The notes beneath the pieces were generated by a model, which had not been told where the DNA came from, ran no database searches, and was given only the letters and a program-made list of their open reading frames with translations. The position numbers were made by a program, and so were the translations under genes. 64,000 nucleotides of DNA from JBICHN01 sp043101845 (lineage in GTDB: Bacteria; Planctomycetota; Phycisphaerae; Phycisphaerales; UBA5793), in contig JBICHN010000011.1 in the NCBI GenBank assembly GCA_043101845.1, positions 992,001-1,056,000 of the forward strand, in the 5' to 3' direction. Below, piece after piece: positions 33,518-40,062 of the stretch. Position 1 is the first letter of the stretch. Every line of letters starts with the position of its first letter.

Positions 33518-34956
33518 TGATTCACCAACTCCTGCACGAGTTCGTCGAGGCTGTAGCGCTCGATGCGATACCGGAGCGAACTTCGATTCATTCCGATGAG
33601 TTTCGAGGCCTTCGAGACGTTGCCTCGGGCATGGCGGAGCGCCTGGACGATCAGTTCCTTCTCCACCTCGTCGGCGTTGAAGGCCCCGTTCGAGAAGTCG
33701 AACTGCAGCTCGTCCGGCCGCGTCGGCGCCGCGGCCTCGCGACGCATCGGCCGCGCCTTCCCGCTGGTCGCCGCGTCGCTGAGGCCGAGGCTGCCGGGCG
33801 TGATCTCGTCTTCGTTCGTGAGGAGCGCCGCCCGTTGCACCGCATTGATGAGTTCGCGCACATTGCCGGGCCACGAATGCATTCGAATCGACTCCTTCGC
33901 CTCCCCGGAGAACTTGAGTGTCGGGCGGCGAACCTTCTGGGCGATGTTCTCGAGCACATCTTCGGCGAGAAGCACCGCGTCGTCGCCACGCTCGCAAAGC
34001 GGCGGAATGCGGAGTGTCAACGCATTGAGCCGGTAGAACAGGTCGCGGCGAAACTGACCGCGATCGGCGAGCTCTTCGAGATTCTGATTCGTCGCCGCGA
34101 TCACGCGGGCGTTCACGCGGCGTTCCTTCGTTCCGCCCAGCCGGCGAAAGACGCCCTGTTCCACCACGAGAAGGAGCTTGGACTGGAGCTCAACCGGCAT
34201 GTCGCCAATCTCGTCGAGAAAGATGGTCCCGCCATCGGCGAGTTCGAAGAGACCCTGCCGAGATGACCGCGCGTCGGTGAACGCGCCTTTCTCGTGGCCG
34301 AAGAGTTCGCTCTCGATCAGAGTCGCGGGCAGCGCCGAGCAGTTCACATGCACGAATGGCGCCTCGCGTTGATCGGACTCGTCGTGAATGTATCGAGCGA
34401 GGCGTCCCTTGCCCGATCCCGTCTCGCCGAGGAGCAGGATCGCCGAAATCGTCTCACCCGATCCGACGGGAAGAGCGGCCATTCGCTGCGCGAGATCGAG
34501 CGTTGATCGCCAGGTCTCGCTCTCGCCAATGAGGTCATGCTCTCGCTGCCTCGATCGCTCGAGACGCTCATAGAGATCGAGACGCGAACGGACGCGTCGA
34601 TTCTCGAGTGTGCGTTCGACGAGCACCCGGAGCTCTTCGAGCGAAACGGGCTTTTGAAGATACTCGTCGGCTCCCAGCTTCATCGCCTCGACCGCGTTTT
34701 CGACCGACCCATACGCGGTCATGACGAGGATGACCCCGGCGAATCCGTCCTCCCGGAGCTTCTTCACGAGATCAAGGCCGCTCTCGCCGCCCAGGTTGAT
34801 GTCGGTCAGCACAAGGTCGGGCTCGTCGCGCTCGATAATCTCGAGCGCTGTGGTGACCGAATCGGACTCACTGACCTCGTGTTTCGCCCGCGCGAGGCTC
34901 TTCCGGATCGAGAACCGGAGATTCTCTTCATCTTCGATGATGACAATTTTGGCCAA
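33514..34956 (-). CDS. NtrC-family sigma-54 response regulator
   Basis: 480 residues from TTG 34956, chosen because AAGGA lies seven bases upstream and the receiver domain starts there (AKIVIIEDEENLRFSIRKSL). Domains: receiver (1-120, phospho-acceptor D52 in PDLVLTDIN), AAA+ sigma-54 activator (about 145-380, Walker A GETGSGKG, loop ESELFGHEKGAFTDA, GGTIFLDEIGDMP, arginine-finger region NLEELADRGQFRRDLFYRLN) and a Fis-type helix-turn-helix at the end (NVSKASKLIGMNRSSLRYRI). The sigma-54-contact motif reads GAFTDA (224-229) instead of GAFTGA. It is 22 nt downstream of its kinase and four bases overlap the secreted dockerin gene. A sigma-54 promoter about 5 kb away is a candidate target (inference). 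Confidence 0.93.
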   Translation of the reverse strand: MAKIVIIEDEENLRFSIRKSLARAKHEVSESDSVTTALEIIERDEPDLVLTDINLGGESGLDLVKKLREDGFAGVILVMTAYGSVENAVEAMKLGADEYLQKPVSLEELRVLVERTLENRRVRSRLDLYERLERSRQREHDLIGESETWRSTLDLAQRMAALPVGSGETISAILLLGETGSGKGRLARYIHDESDQREAPFVHVNCSALPATLIESELFGHEKGAFTDARSSRQGLFELADGGTIFLDEIGDMPVELQSKLLLVVEQGVFRRLGGTKERRVNARVIAATNQNLEELADRGQFRRDLFYRLNALTLRIPPLCERGDDAVLLAEDVLENIAQKVRRPTLKFSGEAKESIRMHSWPGNVRELINAVQRAALLTNEDEITPGSLGLSDAATSGKARPMRREAAAPTRPDELQFDFSNGAFNADEVEKELIVQALRHARGNVSKASKLIGMNRSSLRYRIERYSLDELVQELVNQ

Positions 34957-34978
34957 CGGTTGTTCCTTCCGGCCAACA

Positions 34979-36481
34979 TCACTCAGGCAGAGTGATGATA
35001 AACGCCGCTCCGCCCAGTTCAGATCGATCGACACGGACCGATCCGCCATGAGCCTGCACCAGGTTGCGTACTACTGCAAGGCCGATGCCGGTCCCGTGCC
35101 GTTTTGTGGTGAAATAGGGTTCGAAGATGCGCTCGCGGAGTGATTCGTCCACGCCGGCGCCGGAATCTTCGACGCGGATCGACCACCCGGGTCCCCCAGC
35201 CTCGCCATTCTCACTCGTCGAGGTACCGATGACTCGAACGACTCCTCCGTCCGGCGCTGCGTCGATGGCGTTGGCGACGAGCGCCGTGACGGCATGCTGA
35301 AGGTGTCGGCGATCGAACCTCGCCGACTGCGGCAGTCCATGGTCACGGAATTCGAGCGCGATGCCGCGTCCTTCGGCCGCCGCCTGATGAGGCTCGAGCG
35401 TTGAGATGAGGAAAGGCGTCGGTTCGTCCGCCTCCGGTTTCACTTCGAGCGGCGCGGTGGACTGGAGTACTTCCGAGAGCCAGCGTTCGAACCGGTCGAC
35501 GGTCGCGAGAATCCGCTGCTGATTCTCGCGGACATCCGAGTCCACAGGAAGTTCGGCGCGGGTAAGTTCGGCGAGGCTGCGGATGCCGGCGAGTGGATTG
35601 CGGAGGTTGTGCACGATTCGCCGCATCATCTCGCCGGTCGCCGCCAGGCGTTCGCGCTCGACAAGTCGCGACTGCGTTTCGACGATGGTCGCCGCGAGTT
35701 GGTTCACTTCCGCAGACAACGCGCCGAGTTCATCACGGGACCGCACCGGAATGCGGTAATCGAGGTTCCCGGATTGGAGTTCGAGCGTCGCCCGGCGCAG
35801 TTCCGCGATCGGACGAAGCATCCATCGACGAATGAGCAGGAACGCGAGAAGCCCGGTCAGGAGCGCCGCGGTGAAGCATCCGAGTAGAAGCCCGTGAAGC
35901 GTATCACGGATTTCAGCAGCGCTGGTGAGCGAGGCGTCGAGATCGTCGATCAAACGCTCCTGAAGCTGTTCGATAAGCGAATGCAGTTCTTCCCAGATCG
36001 GCAGCGCGTCGCTCGCCGAAGCTTCGAAGTCGTCGCGGTCGTTCGTCTCCCACGCGATGCGGAGATCGGTCATGCGCGAAGTGAGAGAGCGCGTCCGCTC
36101 GTTGATCGATCGACGGGCGCCGATGAGTCGTCCGAAGATGGGATTGGCGTTCAACGCGTCGAGGCGATCCGCCATTTCGCTCGGATCGAGCGTGAGAACG
36201 ATCGGGGCGGGGCCCACGCCGAATTCCTGTTCCGCCACACTTACGGCTGACTCGGGAAGCGGCGCGCCTGACTGACCGATGATTTCGCGCACGGCCTGCG
36301 TTTGCCGCTCGAACCGCCGCTTGATGAATTCGAGGCCGTCCAGCGCGCCGGTAATCGACTGATAACTCGTGCGCAACTCCCGGTCGATCGTTCCAACCGA
36401 CCACGCGGAATACGCGAGACTGATCGTCACGGCGACGCCGAGCACAATCAGAATAAGCGTAAATCGAGTGCGTAGGCTCAC
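34979..36481 (-). CDS. Membrane sensor histidine kinase (NtrB-like), partner of the regulator
   Basis: 500 residues. An N-terminal transmembrane segment (FTLILIVLGVAVTISLAYSAW) is followed by a mostly helical extracytoplasmic domain (about 30-195), a second segment (LLLGCFTAALLTGLLAFLLI), HAMP (RPIAELRRATLELQSGNLDY) and a coiled region. The kinase core follows, with H291 in RRIVHNLRNPLAGIRSL, the N box ALVANAIDAAPDGG, G1 EDSGAGVDESL, the F box RIFEPYFTTKRHGTGIGLAVV and a final GGAAFIITLPE. The HNLRNPL and EPYFTTK patterns are typical of kinases paired with NtrC-type regulators. The start shown is a GTG without a clear ribosome site, so the exact N-terminus is uncertain. The signal is unknown; the helical sensor suggests a small ligand or surface signal. 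Confidence 0.9.
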   Translation of the reverse strand: MSLRTRFTLILIVLGVAVTISLAYSAWSVGTIDRELRTSYQSITGALDGLEFIKRRFERQTQAVREIIGQSGAPLPESAVSVAEQEFGVGPAPIVLTLDPSEMADRLDALNANPIFGRLIGARRSINERTRSLTSRMTDLRIAWETNDRDDFEASASDALPIWEELHSLIEQLQERLIDDLDASLTSAAEIRDTLHGLLLGCFTAALLTGLLAFLLIRRWMLRPIAELRRATLELQSGNLDYRIPVRSRDELGALSAEVNQLAATIVETQSRLVERERLAATGEMMRRIVHNLRNPLAGIRSLAELTRAELPVDSDVRENQQRILATVDRFERWLSEVLQSTAPLEVKPEADEPTPFLISTLEPHQAAAEGRGIALEFRDHGLPQSARFDRRHLQHAVTALVANAIDAAPDGGVVRVIGTSTSENGEAGGPGWSIRVEDSGAGVDESLRERIFEPYFTTKRHGTGIGLAVVRNLVQAHGGSVRVDRSELGGAAFIITLPE

Positions 36482-36542
36482 GGGACAGCGTAAGCGGGCG
36501 AGGGGTTGCGGTCATGAGATCCGTGGCATTGACGCGGGCGGA

Positions 36543-37343
36543 TCAGTAGTCCCACCGCCACGACGGCTGAGACGCCGGATCGATGGCCGAATCAGAGACG
36601 ACCTCACCGCCGACAAAGGCGACCTGGGTCCGTCCTCGATGGCGCGAGGACGGGAACCAGTATTGCCCGGACCCATACGGCGCATCCGGATCGAGGGGTG
36701 GCGCCGCGTAGTGGGGGGTGACATCGCGGCGTTCCGCTTCGACGCCGTCGATGTCGAAGGCGAGTGGAATCGCGCCAGGAGCGGACAACAAGCGGTCCGT
36801 CAGACGGCGGTTTGTGACGATCCACATCCCGTTCAGCTGCGCTTCCTGTGAATCCAGGCGGAGGTTGAATCCGTAGGAGACGCTCGACTTCGGTCCAATG
36901 GCGCCGTCGCGACAGGACGCCTGCGCACGAAGTGTGATCGGACCCGAGACTTCGGGGCATCGCATCACGCCGAGATCATCCACCTCGCCCGTGTATCGGC
37001 GATCGGGCCAATCCCAGAACTCATCGATGCGGTACATCGACTCCTGGAAGGTTTCGACTCGGAACTGACCCCGGGGCAACGCCGAACCGGGTCCCTTGTC
37101 CTCACCCCGGCTCGAATGCAACTGCGGATCGGCGAAGAGACGGAACTCGAATGCGACACTCCGCAGATGCATCGCGCACTCAAATTCACGCGACCGCGAG
37201 CGCACGCTCGCCATTCCCGGCGCGAGAAGCGACACGAGAATCGCAATGATCGCGATCGCCACGAGCAACTCGATGATCGTGAAACCGCTTCGGCGGAACT
37301 CAGCTTGAGGGTGTCGCCACGAATTCGACATCGGTTCGATCAT
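36543..37343 (-). CDS. Prepilin-type protein with N-terminal methylation motif
   Basis: 266 residues from ATG 37343; an ATG at 37331 is also possible, the GGGGAG ribosome-like site lying close to the first. The type IV prepilin/type II pseudopilin motif is clear: FRRSGFTIIELLVAIAIIAILVSLL, given here only as its segments RRSGFTIIEL and VAIAIIAILVSLLAPG, with cleavage after the Gly and a conserved Glu five residues on. The globular remainder (FECAMHLRSVAFEFRLFADP, MRCPEVSGPITL, SSVSYGFNLRLDSQ) and the near-terminal RTQVAFVGGEVVSDSAID resemble the planctomycete DUF1559 pseudopilin group, which ends with an H-x9-DG-like motif. It may belong to a type II-like export or pilus-like system; no assembly genes are nearby. 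Confidence 0.85.
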   Translation of the reverse strand: MIEPMSNSWRHPQAEFRRSGFTIIELLVAIAIIAILVSLLAPGMASVRSRSREFECAMHLRSVAFEFRLFADPQLHSSRGEDKGPGSALPRGQFRVETFQESMYRIDEFWDWPDRRYTGEVDDLGVMRCPEVSGPITLRAQASCRDGAIGPKSSVSYGFNLRLDSQEAQLNGMWIVTNRRLTDRLLSAPGAIPLAFDIDGVEAERRDVTPHYAAPPLDPDAPYGSGQYWFPSSRHRGRTQVAFVGGEVVSDSAIDPASQPSWRWDY

Positions 37344-37489
37344 TCTCCCCTGAATGGCTTGGCCGGGTCTTGACTTTGAGCATATGTCGTCAGCTGAGAG
37401 CCAGCCGGCAGAAAATCGTACCAACCTTCAGGTTGCTGGAAACTGGAATTCCGCCTTATCCCCTTCACCGACGACGGCGGCGCCGCATT

Positions 37490-37505
37490 GGCGAAAACTT
37501 TCGCC
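37490..37505. promoter_or_regulatory. Perfect 16-bp dyad, candidate activator site
   Basis: GGCGAAAACTTTCGCC is an inverted repeat (7-bp arms, AC centre). Read on the minus strand it matches the site at 39847-39862 at 15 of 16 positions. It lies about 175 bp upstream of a sigma-54-like element, a usual distance for an NtrC-type activator site. Confidence 0.5.
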
Positions 37506-37665
37506 CGCTGACTCCGGAGCCGTTGCGTCGGTGAAAAGTTCGGCCGGCCCCGGACAAAGGCAGCTATGACCGACGATGCTCCGGCCGGTCCTGACTCAGT
37601 CAAAATGCCAAAAAAACAGCGTTCACGCACTGACGAGCCGCGTTCTCCGACGGCTCGTTGAAACT

Positions 37666-37681
37666 TGGCGCCGGTCTTGTT
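37666..37681 (+). promoter_or_regulatory. Weak sigma-54-like promoter
   Basis: TGGCGCCGGTCTTGTT resembles the -24/-12 consensus TGGCAC-N5-TTGCW, with GG at 37667-37668 and the correct ten-base spacing, but the -12 dinucleotide is GT rather than GC. It is placed about 65 bp before the small secreted-protein gene. Confidence 0.3.
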
Positions 37682-37745
37682 TCTTCCTCATCCGTCGCGA
37701 CGAATCGTGACCACGAAATGGAATCGAAGAAGAAAGGACCCTGTC

Positions 37746-38162
37746 ATGCGTTCCCTCACTCCACTCCTCCTTGCCCTCGTCACGCTTATCAGCCTCGTCG
37801 CCGCCCGACCGGCGGTCGCGAACGAAGATGATCTCTTCTGGGACGCATACAGCATCCAGAATGGTGTAGAGCTCGACGCGACCTACAAGGAATCGCCCGA
37901 GAACGGCCTCATCGATCAGACCCTCGAAGTTCAGCTCGAAGACGCGCCCTCGAATGTCACCGTCTTCATCTCAATCAACGGGCGAGTCATCGGCTCGATG
38001 ACCACCGATGTCACCGGCCGCGGCGAGTTCCGGATGGATCGTCTCGGCGTGACTCCGGGCCCGGACGGCCGCCCGATCGGTCAGCGCATCGAGACCGGCG
38101 ATGTCATCCGCGTGTTCCGCGGCGCCACCGGAATTTCCGCCACCTTCCGTCCGCGTCCGTGA
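37746..38162 (+). CDS. Small secreted protein, unknown function
   Basis: 138 residues from ATG 37746 with AAAGGA upstream. The signal peptide is LTPLLLALVTLISLVAARPAVA. The mature part of about 110 residues looks like a single beta-sandwich (GVELDATYKESPENGLIDQT, LEVQLEDAPSNVTVFISING, GRGEFRMDRLGVTP, GDVIRVFRGATGISATF), without Cys. The pattern of paired strands with a polar loop recalls an Ig-like or carbohydrate-binding fold, but I recognise no family. It stands between the prepilin gene and the cluster of large secreted proteins, and a GAAA-loop hairpin follows its stop. Confidence 0.75.
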   Translation: MRSLTPLLLALVTLISLVAARPAVANEDDLFWDAYSIQNGVELDATYKESPENGLIDQTLEVQLEDAPSNVTVFISINGRVIGSMTTDVTGRGEFRMDRLGVTPGPDGRPIGQRIETGDVIRVFRGATGISATFRPRP

Positions 38163-38187
38163 TTGACGCCGACTCTCTCCTTCGTTC

Positions 38188-38209
38188 GACGCCGGCGAAA
38201 GCCGGCGTC
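38188..38209 (+). terminator. Stable GAAA-tetraloop hairpin
   Basis: A 9-bp perfect stem (gacgccggc/gccggcgtc) closed by a GAAA tetraloop lies 26 nt past the stop of the small secreted-protein gene. The downstream bases (CGAACTTTCC) contain only a short T-run, so it is a probable but not certain terminator. Confidence 0.6.
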
Positions 38210-38277
38210 CGAACTTTCCGCTCCTCGGTCGGGCGACGCTGAAGTCAGGCGTCGGGCACCGTGAAGCTCGTACCCCT

Positions 38278-38294
38278 AGTCTCAAATTGAGACT
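38278..38294. promoter_or_regulatory. 17-bp perfect inverted repeat near a start
   Basis: AGTCTCAAATTGAGACT has 8-bp arms around one base and ends 27 bp before the ATG at 38322, just upstream of the AGGAAGGA ribosome site. It looks like an operator or a 5'-leader element for that gene. Confidence 0.45.
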
Positions 38295-38321
38295 ATTCCG
38301 TTTCAGGAAGGAAGAAGAACC

Positions 38322-39752
38322 ATGAAGAAGCGAACCCTTGTCGGAGCGCTGCCCCTGTTCATTGCGGTCCCGATGGCCGCGGCACAGCTCAGCTTCGATC
38401 CGGCCGTCAACTATTCCGTTGGCGTCGAGCCGAGTGGAATCGCGGTGGGCGATTTCAACAACGACGGCATTCCCGACCTCGCGTCGACCGTCGACAACCC
38501 CGATCGCGTCGTCCTTCTCTTTGGTCAGGGTGGCGGGACCTTCGTCTCTGGAGGGAGCGTCATACTCCCGAATTCGTCCAGCCCCGAAGATATCGTGGCG
38601 GGCGACCTCGACGGGGATACGGACATTGATCTCGCCGTCGGCCTCGAAGACTTCAACCAGATAATCGTGCTCCTCAATCAGGGCGGCGGCTCGTTCGTCC
38701 AGGGCGGCAGCTTCGCGACGGGCGCCGGCCCGCGCGGCATGGACATCGGGGATCACGACGGAGACGGTGACCTCGACATCTGTGTAGGAAATCGCGACGG
38801 CAACAACGCCACCGTTCTCACGAACAACGGGTCGGGCTCGTTCACCAGCGCCACCCTCGCCGCGGGCCTCGAACCCCGCGGCGCCTCGTTCGGCGACATC
38901 GACGGAGACGGCGATCTCGACATGGTCGTAAGTTGTCATGACGACCGAACCGTCCGGGTCTACCGGAACAACGCTGGTGTCTTCACCATGACGGGCACGC
39001 TTTCCACTGGGGCGCAGCTGCGGCCCGAAGGGATCACCTGTCGCGACTTCTCGGGTGATGGGCTCGCGGACATCGCCACCGCGGCGAATGGAAACACGAA
39101 CAGCTTCGTCACCGTGTACCTGGCGACCGGCGGCGGATCCTTCGGCGGTCAGGCGAACTATCCCACGAACGGTCGGGACAGCTCAAGTATCGCCGCGGGC
39201 GACTTCAACTGCGACGGCGCCCTTGATGTCGCGACCGCGAATGCGGATTCGAACAATGTCTCCGTGCTCACGAATACCGGCGCCGGGGCGTTCGGCGGGG
39301 CGACTCTTCTCGCCGCAGGCGTGGAGCCTGAAGGGATCGTGGCGTTCGACCTCGACGGCAACGGCGCCGATGACCTCGCGAACGCGAACAAGTTGAGCAA
39401 CAATGTCTCCGTTCACCTGAATCGCACCTGCGGCGGCGGCGGCTTTGATCTCGCGATCAATGGAACCTGCCCGGGCGCCGTAACGCTGACGGTGAGCGGG
39501 GCCACTCCCGGCGGTACCGTCGCCTTCATCTATGCATTCGGTCGCGGTTCGGTCACGATCCCGCAGGGGAATCCGTGCGCCGGGACAACGCTTGATCTCG
39601 ATGGGTCCGCCACGCTTCTCGATACCGCGCGGGCCAACGCGAGCGGCGAGGCGTCGGTGAGCGGGAACGCGCCGGCGGCGGCGTGCGGGCGCGTGTTCCT
39701 GCAGGCGCTCGATGTCGCTACATGTTCGACGAGCGATGTGGAAGCGCTCTAA
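38322..39752 (+). CDS. Secreted FG-GAP/VCBS propeller protein with subfamily-A end domain
   Basis: 476 residues with a signal peptide (LPLFIAVPMAAAQ). Seven or so FG-GAP/VCBS blades run from about 25 to 365, each with a calcium-type loop: GDFNNDGIPDLAS, GDLDGDTDIDLAVG, GDHDGDGDLDICVG, GDIDGDGDLDMVVS, RDFSGDGLADIAT, GDFNCDGALDVAT and FDLDGNGADDLAN. This is an integrin-like seven-bladed propeller. The last 103 residues (from about 374) are the Cys-rich subfamily-A domain: GTCPGAVTLTVSGATPGG, PCAGTTLDLDG, AACGRVFLQALDVATCSTS. It is the first of seven same-strand secreted proteins sharing such ends, but is separated from the next gene by a terminator. Likely an adhesive or ligand-binding exoprotein (inference). 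Confidence 0.88.
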   Translation: MKKRTLVGALPLFIAVPMAAAQLSFDPAVNYSVGVEPSGIAVGDFNNDGIPDLASTVDNPDRVVLLFGQGGGTFVSGGSVILPNSSSPEDIVAGDLDGDTDIDLAVGLEDFNQIIVLLNQGGGSFVQGGSFATGAGPRGMDIGDHDGDGDLDICVGNRDGNNATVLTNNGSGSFTSATLAAGLEPRGASFGDIDGDGDLDMVVSCHDDRTVRVYRNNAGVFTMTGTLSTGAQLRPEGITCRDFSGDGLADIATAANGNTNSFVTVYLATGGGSFGGQANYPTNGRDSSSIAAGDFNCDGALDVATANADSNNVSVLTNTGAGAFGGATLLAAGVEPEGIVAFDLDGNGADDLANANKLSNNVSVHLNRTCGGGGFDLAINGTCPGAVTLTVSGATPGGTVAFIYAFGRGSVTIPQGNPCAGTTLDLDGSATLLDTARANASGEASVSGNAPAAACGRVFLQALDVATCSTSDVEAL

Positions 39753-39782
39753 TTCGCACGGTAGTGCGGAGTCAGCATCAGT

Positions 39783-39824
39783 GGCGGCGCCTTCCGTGAA
39801 GAAGGCGCCGCCTTCACTTTTTCC
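39783..39824 (+). terminator. Strong intrinsic terminator
   Basis: A 12-bp perfect stem (39783-39794 with 39801-39812, ggcggcgccttc/gaaggcgccgcc), six-base loop, is followed by TTCACTTTTTCC. It isolates the gene at 38322 from the following operon. Confidence 0.88.
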
Positions 39825-39846
39825 GGCGCTTGTCTCCTGCTTATCT

Positions 39847-39862
39847 GGCCAAAGTTTTCGCC
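39847..39862. promoter_or_regulatory. 16-bp quasi-dyad, candidate activator site
   Basis: GGCCAAAGTTTTCGCC differs at one base from the minus-strand reading of the dyad at 37490. It is 129 bp upstream of the -24 element at 39991, the usual range for enhancer-binding proteins of the NtrC family. Confidence 0.5.
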
Positions 39863-39990
39863 TGGAAGGGCCGGCTGAATGGATCGCCCATGAGTGTTGT
39901 TTAACTCCGTCCGCTTTCCGATGGCCGTTGCGCCAGCATTTCAGTACGCTCAACTCGAATTGACGCGCGGAGCAGAATCTTTCGCCGGGG

Positions 39991-40006
39991 CGGCACGCGC
40001 GTTGCA
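39991..40006 (+). promoter_or_regulatory. Sigma-54 (-24/-12) promoter of the secreted-protein operon
   Basis: CGGCACGCGCGTTGCA matches the sigma-54 consensus TGGCACG-N4-TTGCA at every position but the first T. The GG (39992-39993) and GC (40004-40005) are separated by ten bases as required. Transcription would begin near 40017, giving a leader of about 46 nt to the ATG at 40063 with its AAGGAG site. Confidence 0.7.
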
Positions 40007-40062
40007 ACGGAAGTTCGAGCCCAGATTGTTCGAACTTAATCGCACGGCCGAAGGAGCCGCCC

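Larger units (their letters stand above)
37344..37745. other. 402-nt divergent intergenic region
   Basis: No gene is convincing here. It holds a 6-bp inverted repeat CAACCT/AGGTTG at 37422-37435 region, the 16-bp dyad at 37490-37505, a weak sigma-54-like element near 37666 and AAAGGA upstream of the small secreted-protein gene. It is probably the control region for both divergent genes. Confidence 0.5.
39753..40062. other. 310-nt control region before the secreted-protein operon
   Basis: No gene is seen. In order it contains the terminator of the previous gene, a 16-bp dyad, and a near-consensus sigma-54 promoter, then AAGGAG six bases before the ATG at 40063. Confidence 0.7.
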
